From NCBI GenBank assembly GCA_035295125.1, contig DATGJP010000095.1:1-64000 (forward strand): 64,000 nucleotides of DNA, in the 5' to 3' direction. Below, in pieces: positions 44,363 to 51,252 of the stretch. The stretch is from JAICMB01 sp035295125 (GTDB lineage Bacteria; Acidobacteriota; Terriglobia; Bryobacterales; Bryobacteraceae). A program made the position numbers and the translations under genes. The notes beneath the pieces were generated by a model. That model saw only the letters and a list, made by a program, of their open reading frames with translations. It was not told the DNA's origin and made no database searches. Numbering within the stretch: the stretch's first letter is position 1; the number at the start of each line of letters is the position of its first letter.

Positions 44363-44553
44363 CGCTATTCCATAACTTGTATTTCAAGTGCTGGAGGCGA
44401 CGGACCTCATCAACGATGGCGTACAGATTTAAGGAAAAGCGCGCCGCCTCGAGTTCGCGACGACACCGCAAAAACCGCGGCGCAGAGCCGCGTCCAAGCT
44501 AGGGCGCAGCCGCCGTTAACGGCAACAACCTCATCATATATCAATCGACTTGT

Positions 44554-44880
44554 CTATTGGCCTTTGCCCAGTTGCTTGACATAGGCAACCACGGCCTTGA
44601 TCTCGTCATCGGACAGATTCTCACCCACGGGGGGCATTTTACCGTTCCCGTGCTTCACCACTTTGGCGATTTGAGCATCGCTCATTTGTTGGACCGAACT
44701 CGACGTTAAGTCAGCGGCGTTGAGTTGTTTGCCGGTAGTTGTCTGGGCTTTGCCGTCGGCTCCATGGCACGACGCACACTGTTGGCTGAATGTGGCAGCC
44801 CCCTTCGTTTCGTTCTTGGTGTCCTGGGCTTTGACCGAAAGGCTGAACAAGACCGTGCAGGCGAGAAGAAATTTACTCAT
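44554..44880 (-). CDS. Small secreted c-type cytochrome
   Basis: The 108-residue protein has a signal peptide (LLACTVLFSLSVKA) and one haem site, CASCHG. HGNGKMPPVG gives the methionine ligand, and the C-terminal helix is DEIKAVVAYVKQL. It is a class I cytochrome c6-like electron carrier in the periplasm. AGGAGGGG lies 11 bases before the ATG. It stands alone, divergent from the next gene. Confidence 0.92.
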   Translation of the reverse strand: MSKFLLACTVLFSLSVKAQDTKNETKGAATFSQQCASCHGADGKAQTTTGKQLNAADLTSSSVQQMSDAQIAKVVKHGNGKMPPVGENLSDDEIKAVVAYVKQLGKGQ

Positions 44881-44951
44881 GACGTTGCGACCCCTCCTAT
44901 AAGGAATGCAGCGGGGCCATAGCAGTGATTTCCAGGTAACGGTGACTCGTC

Positions 44952-45001
44952 GGTAACGCAGCCTTCAGGCTGCCCATATGCCGGGCCGAATCCGGCAGGA
45001 C
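44952..45001. repeat. Composite hairpin repeat (same family as 24047-24094)
   Basis: GCAGCCT/AGGCTGC (44958-44973) and CCGG.../...CCGG follow each other, in inverse orientation to the copy at 24047-24094. It is in the divergent region between the cytochrome gene and the gene at 45162. Confidence 0.6.
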
Positions 45002-45161
45002 TGGCATTGCAGGCCACGCTCGGTTGTAAAGCACCATGGGGATGGCTGCGGTACCACCGATTGCTTTGTAAAAGTCTGTCTAAGTCATTAATATGATGGC
45101 AGTTATGCAACGGCACGACCCGTGCCTTTTGTATAGGCGTAGTGAGAAGGAGGAAAAGAAA

Positions 45162-45488
45162 ATGAAAAAGGCACTGTTGATTATGTTGATGGTGGCGGGA
45201 TCCGCAATGGCCGCTCCCAGGTTTGGGTTTAGCATCGGAATTGGCGCACCGGCGCCGATAGCGGTGGTGCAGCCGCCTTGTCCGGGACCAGGTTACGTTT
45301 GGATGGACGGTTATTACGGTCCGAGCGGCGTCTGGGTGCCGGGATTCTGGAGAGCGCCCGCAGTGAATGTCGTCGTTGGGCCACGTTATGTTGAGCCGCA
45401 CTATTATGGCCGCGACTTCGACAGACACGATTTCGATCACAGGGCTGTGGTGCGCGGTGGGGATTTCCGGCATGAAGTCCGCCGCTAA
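45162..45488 (+). CDS. Small secreted protein with Y.W..GY / W.PG.W repeat
   Basis: From ATG 45162, with AAGGAGGAAA upstream, the product is 108 residues. It has a signal peptide (ALLIMLMVAGSAMAA) and the motif GYVWMDGYYGPSGVWVPGFW, found in the YXWxxGYW-type envelope proteins. The C terminus is rich in His, Asp and Arg (YYGRDFDRHDFDH) and could bind metal, by inference. The function is unknown. A strong hairpin follows the stop. Confidence 0.8.
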   Translation: MKKALLIMLMVAGSAMAAPRFGFSIGIGAPAPIAVVQPPCPGPGYVWMDGYYGPSGVWVPGFWRAPAVNVVVGPRYVEPHYYGRDFDRHDFDHRAVVRGGDFRHEVRR

Positions 45489-45495
45489 CGCGGGA

Positions 45496-45535
45496 GCGTG
45501 AGGCGAGTGGTTCCCCGAGGAACCTCGCCTCACGC
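45496..45535 (+). terminator. Strong hairpin after the secreted protein gene
   Basis: GCGTGAGGCGAG (45496-45507) pairs perfectly with CTCGCCTCACGC (45524-45535), and an inner GGTTCC/GGAACC pair closes it further. It is eight bases past the stop codon. There is no T run, so it may be a Rho-assisted or 3'-stabilising structure. Confidence 0.6.
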
Positions 45536-45652
45536 CTGGGCGGTTCCTGGTTCTTTCCTTCGTATTGTGACCGTCAGGCTGACGAAAGCAGATTTGCCAC
45601 GTCTCTTCAAAGAGATCTGCAGCCTTACAATCAATAGACGGAGGAATAGTGA

Positions 45653-46159
45653 ATGAGGACAGTTGTTTTGTGCGCGATTTTTATGGCGGGGGCGTTTGCG
45701 CAGGGCGCCAGGCCCAGCCCGCCGGCGAAGGCGTCGACTACGATCAACGGAAAGACGATCACGATCGACTATTCGTCACCATCGATGCGGGGTAGAAAGA
45801 TCTTTGGCGGATTGGTGCCGTACGGCGAGGTATGGCGGGCAGGCGCCAATGAGGCAACCACCTTAAAAACCGACGCAGACCTGAAGCTGGGCGACCTGAA
45901 TGTTCCGAAGGGAAGCTACACATTGTGGGTCCTCCCGCAGGCGGATAGCTGGATGCTCATTGTCAACAAACAAACCGGCCAGTGGGGCACTGACCATGAT
46001 GCCAGTCAGGATTTCGGCAAGACGAAGATGACGTTGAGCAAGGCTCCGTCGGCGATCGAAAAGTTTGAAATCAAGCTGGATAAGTCCACTGGGAATGCCG
46101 GAAAGTTGACGATGGAGTGGGAGAACACGGTTGCCACGGTTCCGTTCACAGTCAAGTGA
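45653..46159 (+). CDS. DUF2911 secreted protein
   Basis: From ATG 45653, preceded by GGAGGAA, the product is 168 residues. It has a signal peptide (VVLCAIFMAGAFAQG) and the DUF2911 pattern: INGKTITIDYSSPSMRGRKIFG, VPYGEVWRAGANEATTL, LNVPKGSYTLWVLP and LTMEWENTVATVPF. The domain is beta-rich and common in Acidobacteria and Bacteroidetes, with no known activity. It has a clear upstream ribosome site and stands as a single gene. Confidence 0.9.
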   Translation: MRTVVLCAIFMAGAFAQGARPSPPAKASTTINGKTITIDYSSPSMRGRKIFGGLVPYGEVWRAGANEATTLKTDADLKLGDLNVPKGSYTLWVLPQADSWMLIVNKQTGQWGTDHDASQDFGKTKMTLSKAPSAIEKFEIKLDKSTGNAGKLTMEWENTVATVPFTVK

Positions 46160-46339
46160 CAATGTCAGACAAATCCTTACGCGAAACGCGTTCGGGGGCG
46201 CACAACCGTTACCTGCATTTCATACTGAGGCTCTCTAAGACTTTCTGCCTATCGTGAGCCCGGCATTTTTCCACGTCGTGAGCATAACCGCCTAATTGAA
46301 AGCGACGGTCGTTAGTACTTAGGATTGGTCATAGGAACT

Positions 46340-47675
46340 ATGACTCAGTCTAACGACCGTCGAGCGAATCGCTCGCGCCGGGGGCTATTTCTTAGTCATT
46401 GCCGCGTTGATGATTGTTGTGATTTTCGCCATCGCGGGTCTGGCCGTGGATGCCAGTTATTTCGAACTGATGAAGCAGCGGGCGCAATCGGCCGCGGACG
46501 CTGCAGCCATGGGTGGGATGCAGGAATTGCAACTCGGGCACACGCCGGGGAATGCCATTCTTGCGGGCAAGAACGATGCCTCACTGAACGGGTTTACAGA
46601 CGGGCAGAACGGCACGACGGTGACGATTAACAACCCGCCTTCCACGGGCCCTAACCATGCGAATAACGGTGCCGTTGAGGCTATCGTCAGCCGCAATGTC
46701 TCGACCATCTTCATGAACATATTCGGAGAACGGTCGGTTACGGTTCGCGCCCGCGCGGTGGCGCTGACGTACAGTTCGGGAACAGGATTGAGCGGGTGCA
46801 TTTATGCGTTGGACGGGAGTGCCCAGCGTTCTTTCCAGATTGCCGGCAGCACCTCGACGACCTCGGCATGCGGCGCCATTGTTGAATCCACCGACAACTC
46901 GGCTTTCGAGATGGAAGGCGCGGAGACGTTCTATCTGCAGAACCACGCTCGCGTCGGCGTGGTGGGTGGATGGCAGCTAAACGGGCAGACGCAGTTGTGG
47001 GACACGATTAGCAACAAGCAGATTCAGCCGAACAATACGACGAGCCCGGGGGATCCGCTGGCGGCGGTGCAGGCGCCGACGTCGGGAGCCATCGTGAGTG
47101 CGTCACCGGCGAGTTATGACATGAATCGCGTTCCCGCGGGCAATAAGCTGCAACCCGGAATCTATTGTGGCGGCCTTTCGGTGCAGAACACTGGTGGAGC
47201 GACGTACACGATGATGCCCGGGACGTTCATCATAGCCGGTGGCGGCTTGACGCTCAACTCGCAGGCGCAGATTGCGGGGAGCGGCGTCACGATCTATTTA
47301 ACATCGAGTACGGGGTGGGGCTGCGCGGGCTCCTATGCGTATCAGCCGTTGACCATTGACGGGCAGGCGAACGTGGTCCTATCCGCGCCGACGACGGGTC
47401 CGTTTACGGGCATGCTCTTTTTCATGGACCGCTCCATTACGGATAGCCGGGAGAACAAGATAGTCGGCGGAGCGACCACGACATTTGACGGCGCGCTCTA
47501 TTTCAAGAACGCGCTACTCACCTTCAGCGGGAACAATTCCAGCAACGGCTACATGGTGCTGGTGGCGGACATGATCAAGATCAACGGGAACTCGACATTC
47601 GGGAATAACTACTCGAGCCTCGATTCCAGCTCGAATCCTTTCAATCCGACGCATGGCGGAGGCCTTGCCGAATGA
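46340..47675 (+). pseudogene. TadG-like pilus assembly protein, frame broken near the N terminus
   Basis: The natural start is ATG 46340 (MTQSNDRRANRSRRG), but a run of five G at 46380-46384 shifts the frame; with four G the sequence would continue RRGYFLVIAALMIVVIFAIAGLAVDASYF, the standard Tad-type anchor. In the sequence as given, translation must start at TTG 46407 or ATG 46410, giving 421-422 residues with a shortened hydrophobic helix. The rest is a secreted beta-rich domain (AADAAAMGGMQELQLG, then long Gly/Ser-rich repeats). The protein should sit in the inner membrane or pilus. It is followed by two TadE-like genes with overlapping start. Confidence 0.75.
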
Positions 47676-48130
47676 GAATCGCGATACGGCCGGGAAAGGA
47701 CGGGAGGCGCGGCAGCGTGATCCTGGAGTTCGCTGTCGCCAGCACGGTTCTGATGTTGATGACGTTTGGCGTAATCGATTTTGCAAGGGTGTTCTACACG
47801 GCGAACGTGGTGGACAGTGCCGCTCGTGCCGGAACGCAGTATGGAATGCAGAGCCAGGCGCACATCGATTTCAGCGGCATGCAGACGGCTGCCTACAACG
47901 ACGCCGGATATGCGGCGGGGAACTCGGCGGGGTTCAGCGCGACGGCAACGCAGTTTTGCACGTGCAGCATTGGGGGCGCGTCGGTGGATTGCAACTCGAG
48001 TTGCGGGAGCAGCGCTCTGGAGAAGTACATTCAAGTATCTACGTCGATGCCCTTCTCGACTCTCCTTTCCATTCCGGGGCTACCTCAGACCATCAATCAA
48101 ACGGCGACGTCGACGATTCGGGTGCAATAG
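47672..48130 (+). CDS. TadE-family pseudopilin-like protein
   Basis: The 152-residue protein overlaps the previous gene (ATGA). RRGSVILEFAVASTVLMLMTFGVIDFARVFY is the TadE signature: a Gly, a Glu five residues on, then a transmembrane helix. The C-terminal part has several Cys (FCTCSIGG.SVDCNSSCG). TadE-like proteins are minor pilins cleaved by a TadV prepilin peptidase. No TadA/B/C or TadV gene is in the window. Confidence 0.85.
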   Translation: MRIAIRPGKDGRRGSVILEFAVASTVLMLMTFGVIDFARVFYTANVVDSAARAGTQYGMQSQAHIDFSGMQTAAYNDAGYAAGNSAGFSATATQFCTCSIGGASVDCNSSCGSSALEKYIQVSTSMPFSTLLSIPGLPQTINQTATSTIRVQ

Positions 48131-48137
48131 AGGGCTC

Positions 48138-48572
48138 ATGAGACCGAGGTTGTTGAACGGAAGATCGGACAGGCGAAAACGCCACTCCAACCAACGCGGG
48201 AGTGCGTTGGTGGAATCGGCACTCACATTAACGGCGTTCATTCTGCTGATGTTTGGGCTGCTCGATTTCGGCTACGCGGTCTACGCGTACGATTTTTGCT
48301 CGTATGCAGCGAGGGTGGCGACGCGCTACGCCAGCGTCAACGGGAACGCGGGCGCCACTCAGAGTACAGTGGCGAATTACGTAAAAAGCCAGGCAGTGGG
48401 TCTGTTGCCGAACAATCTAACGATAACGATGAATCCAACGACATTGTCGTCCTCTACTGTCGGGGATCCCGTGACTGTGACGGTGAGTTATAACGTGAGC
48501 CCGCTTTCGGGATTGGGCTTAAAGCAGGCGATGACGGTATCGAGCACCTCACAACTATACGTTGTTCAGTAG
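48138..48572 (+). CDS. TadE-family pseudopilin-like protein, second copy
   Basis: From ATG 48138, seven bases after the previous stop, the product is 144 residues. NQRGSALVESALTLTAFILLMFG is again the TadE anchor, with Gly and Glu in the conserved places. It differs from the previous TadE-like protein in the C terminus and has few Cys. The three-gene set TadG-TadE-TadE is a common minor-pilin arrangement. It ends a few bases before a convergent gene. Confidence 0.85.
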   Translation: MRPRLLNGRSDRRKRHSNQRGSALVESALTLTAFILLMFGLLDFGYAVYAYDFCSYAARVATRYASVNGNAGATQSTVANYVKSQAVGLLPNNLTITMNPTTLSSSTVGDPVTVTVSYNVSPLSGLGLKQAMTVSSTSQLYVVQ

Positions 48573-48576
48573 GATT

Positions 48577-48762
48577 TTAGCGTTTCGGTGAGTTCAGCAT
48601 ACCGAGGCCGAGCAGCAGGAAGCCGATGGAGATGGCCCACCGAAGCGCGATCTGCCACCAGACCGAACCGAGGATGAGCCTGTTGATGCCCAAGAGAAGG
48701 AATCCGCCGGCGATAGCGAAGTACCACCAGGCCAGAAGCTGATTACGCAATTCTTTCCCCAT
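48577..48762 (-). CDS. Small two-helix membrane protein
   Basis: From ATG 48762 the product is 61 residues with two hydrophobic helices (LLAWWYFAIAGGFLLLGINRL and IALRWAISIGFLLLGLGML). The longer open frame upstream includes no further hydrophobic or conserved part and runs through the cold shock gene leader. No family is recognised. It is convergent with the TadE gene, with only five bases between stops. Confidence 0.6.
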   Translation of the reverse strand: MGKELRNQLLAWWYFAIAGGFLLLGINRLILGSVWWQIALRWAISIGFLLLGLGMLNSPKR

Positions 48763-48948
48763 GTTGAGCTTAGCCGAAAATTTGCCCTTGCGGATGCAGG
48801 GTGGATTTGAGATACTATTCCCAGTTTTCAACAGTTGTGCGTTTCGAGTACAAGGGCTCCGGGAAGTGCTGAGCTTGATGTTTGCCTCAGCATATTCACG
48901 GTGTCGCCAAGCGGTCGGGACGCCGCACAGAGTTAGGAGAAATAAGTA

Positions 48949-49152
48949 GTGAGAGAAAAAGGAATTGTGAAATGGTTTAACGCCGCAAAGGGCTACGGAT
49001 TCATACAACGCTCTAACGGCGAGGATGTGTTCGTCCACTTTTCAGCGATCCAAATGAGCGGCTATCGTACGCTCGATGAAGGTGCGGAGGTGGAGTTCGA
49101 GGTCAAGCGCGGACCGAAGGGTCTGCAAGCCGAGAATGTAAACAGGCCTTAA
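48949..49152 (+). CDS. Cold shock domain protein
   Basis: The 67-residue protein starts with GTG 48949, preceded by TAGGAGAAA. GIVKWFNAAKGYGFI is the RNP1-containing start and DVFVHFSAI the RNP2 motif of the CspA fold. It binds single-stranded RNA and DNA as an RNA chaperone in the cytoplasm. The long leader and the terminator after it suggest its own transcript. Whether it is cold-induced cannot be told. Confidence 0.95.
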   Translation: MREKGIVKWFNAAKGYGFIQRSNGEDVFVHFSAIQMSGYRTLDEGAEVEFEVKRGPKGLQAENVNRP

Positions 49153-49197
49153 AAAAAGAGACCCGATACTCCAGAGAGAGTTTAAGTTGGTATCGCG

Positions 49198-49225
49198 AGC
49201 CGCCCCGGCAGTCGGGCGGCTTTTT
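49198..49225 (+). terminator. Rho-independent terminator after the cold shock gene
   Basis: AGCCGCCC (49198-49205) pairs with GGGCGGCT (49214-49221), followed by TTTT. It is a classic intrinsic terminator. It ends only seven bases before the ATG of the next gene. Confidence 0.85.
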
Positions 49226-49232
49226 CGTTTCT

Positions 49233-49802
49233 ATGAGTACTCTAAAATTGCTTTTGACACATGGCGCCGGTGGGAATCGGAACACGGCGCTGCTGGTGGA
49301 CATCGACGCGCGGCTGACGGAGGCGGGAGTGGAGGTGGTGCGGTTCGATCTTCCGTTCCGGCAGAAACGGCCGCACGGCCCACCTCGTCCGGCGGAGGCG
49401 GCAGCGGATCGGGCGGGCTTGCGCGAGAAGCTGGTGCAGATGCGGGCGGGCGCTGACAAGTTGTTTGTGGGCGGGTCCTCTTATGGCGGACGCCAGGCCA
49501 GCATGCTGGTGTCGGAGGAGCCTGGGTTGGTGGAGGGATTGCTGCTGTTGTCGTATCCGCTGCATCCACCGGGCAAGCCGGCGCAGTTGCGGACGGCACA
49601 CCTGCCGAACATCAGTGTGCCGACATTGTTTGTGCAGGGTGTGCGGGATCCGTTCGGGAGTCCGGAGGAGATCGAGGCCGCGGTACGGTTGATCCCCTCC
49701 AGGACACGGCTGGTGCATGTCGCGGGCGCGGGTCACGAACTCAAGGGCGGCGGGCCGGTGGCGGCGGGCGCATTTGTCGAGTTCTTTTTGAAGGCGGATT
49801 AA
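49233..49802 (+). CDS. Alpha/beta hydrolase of the KANL3/Tex30 type
   Basis: The 189-residue protein begins MSTLKLLLTHGAGGNRN, the first strand and oxyanion loop of the fold. The nucleophile is in VGGSSYGGRQA (G-x-S-x-G), the acid Asp in VQGVRDPFGS and the His in AGAGHELKG. It is a small soluble hydrolase of unknown substrate. There is no visible ribosome site because the terminator hairpin ends just before ATG 49233; the start is fixed by the fold. Confidence 0.85.
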   Translation: MSTLKLLLTHGAGGNRNTALLVDIDARLTEAGVEVVRFDLPFRQKRPHGPPRPAEAAADRAGLREKLVQMRAGADKLFVGGSSYGGRQASMLVSEEPGLVEGLLLLSYPLHPPGKPAQLRTAHLPNISVPTLFVQGVRDPFGSPEEIEAAVRLIPSRTRLVHVAGAGHELKGGGPVAAGAFVEFFLKAD

Positions 49803-49830
49803 GAAATCCGCCGCTGGCTGAATGCCTGTC

Positions 49831-49857
49831 CCACCCTGGCTCGCAACCTGTTGAGCC
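49831..49857. repeat. Repeat segment shared with 9831-9857
   Basis: CCACC.TGGCTCGCAACCTG followed by TTGAGCC is the same as at 9831-9857 apart from one base. Here the flanks match the MITE-like element only in part (CACGGCTGCTA at about 49873-49884). It lies between convergent genes. Confidence 0.6.
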
Positions 49858-49882
49858 ATAAATGTGACGCAGGCCACGGCTG

Positions 49883-51241
49883 CTAGACGAAGGCCAGTTT
49901 TTTCGTTGTGAAGTTGACCAGGTTCGGGAACACGGTGGTGAGGGAGCTGTCCGAGACTCCGAACCAGGATGCCAGCGTTGCTCCATATTGATCCAACGAA
50001 GTAGTGGGAACGTAAACACCCCGGCCGGTGGCATCGTCGGGTCCGTTGAGGGAGAGACTGGGGAAGGTGCCGTAGACGTCGGCTGCTTTCACCGCTCCAC
50101 CCATCACAACGTGGTGACTTCCCCAGGCGTGATCGGAGCCGGCGCCGGTGTCGGGCTGGCAGGTGCGGCCGAATTCCGATTCGGTAAATGTAACGACCTG
50201 GTTGTCGAGGCCAAGCTCCACGGTGGCGTTGTAAAAGGCCGCCATGGCGGGCGCGAGCTCACCGAACAGCGAGTCCTGTTGCGGTATTTGCGTGGTATGC
50301 GTGTCGTAGCCGCCTTGCGAGACGAAGAAGATCTGACGCGTCATGCCCAACGTGCTGCGCACCTTCATGATTTGCGCCACTTGCTGGAGCTGGCTGCCGA
50401 GCCCGGTGTTGGGGAAGACGGTGGTGAGATTCTGGCCGCCCGCGAGCGCCGCGTTCAGAGCCTTGCCGGCTGCGATTCCGTCGGAAGTGGCCAGGTTTGC
50501 CGTTTGGATGAGCTGAAGGCCGGTGTCGAAGGTCAGGATTTGCTGGAAGGCGGCGTCGCGCGCGTTCGCGGCCGGCGAGCCATCGGAACCGTCGAGACCC
50601 AGGCCACCGTTGGATACGGAGGCGGCAGGGGTTTGGCCAGTCAGGAACAGACTGTTGCCGGCGAGTGACACCCCGGTGGGAAACGTGGAGGGCTGGTTGA
50701 GCGCGGCAAGTATATCGCCGGCGCGGCCGCCCCAGCCGTTACGAGGCGAGTTCGGGCCGGGCGCAGTCTGCCATTGTTGCTGCTGGTCGGAGTGGGAGAA
50801 GAGGTTCATCGGCACTGTCGCGCCGTTTTGATACTGCTGTTTCGAGATAGGGTTCACGAGCATGCCGACATTGGCGACAATCGCGGCTTTGCCCTGGTTG
50901 TAGAGGGCCTGAAGCGGACCGAACTGCGGATGCAGGCCGTAATGTTCCTGGCCTCCGGACGCGGGAATCGAGAGGAGTGAGTTTTGCGTCAGGCCGAGTG
51001 TTGTGCCTCGGACATTGAAATACGCGGTGTAGCTTTGTTTGTTGGTCTGGATGGGGACGATGAGGTTATTGCTGTCGTTTCCCCCGAAGAGAAAGATGCA
51101 GACCAGGGCTTTGTAGTTAGGCGTCGTCGAATTAACGGCCGCGTTCAGCATGCCGAGGCGACTCAGACGTCCACCGGCTCCGAGGATGGCGAATGAGCCT
51201 GCGCCGAGTCTAAGTAATGATCGTCGAGTGATGTGGTTCAT
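49883..51241 (-). CDS. DUF1501 secreted protein (Tat signal)
   Basis: The 452-residue protein has a Tat signal (TRRSLLRLGAGSFAILGAGG). It matches DUF1501, a sulfatase-like family: LVCIFLFGGNDSNNLIVP, YDTHTTQIPQQDSLFGEL and DHAWGSHHVVMGG are the usual metal-type positions. It lies 11 bases after the DUF1800 gene, the standard pairing for these families. It should act in the periplasm. Known pairs have no assigned activity. Confidence 0.93.
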   Translation of the reverse strand: MNHITRRSLLRLGAGSFAILGAGGRLSRLGMLNAAVNSTTPNYKALVCIFLFGGNDSNNLIVPIQTNKQSYTAYFNVRGTTLGLTQNSLLSIPASGGQEHYGLHPQFGPLQALYNQGKAAIVANVGMLVNPISKQQYQNGATVPMNLFSHSDQQQQWQTAPGPNSPRNGWGGRAGDILAALNQPSTFPTGVSLAGNSLFLTGQTPAASVSNGGLGLDGSDGSPAANARDAAFQQILTFDTGLQLIQTANLATSDGIAAGKALNAALAGGQNLTTVFPNTGLGSQLQQVAQIMKVRSTLGMTRQIFFVSQGGYDTHTTQIPQQDSLFGELAPAMAAFYNATVELGLDNQVVTFTESEFGRTCQPDTGAGSDHAWGSHHVVMGGAVKAADVYGTFPSLSLNGPDDATGRGVYVPTTSLDQYGATLASWFGVSDSSLTTVFPNLVNFTTKKLAFV

Positions 51242-51252
51242 GTTCTTTATCC

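Noticed and set aside
45541..45565. Minus-strand GGAACC as an ECF promoter
   Set aside because: No minus-strand gene lies downstream; the sequence belongs to the region after the secreted-protein gene.
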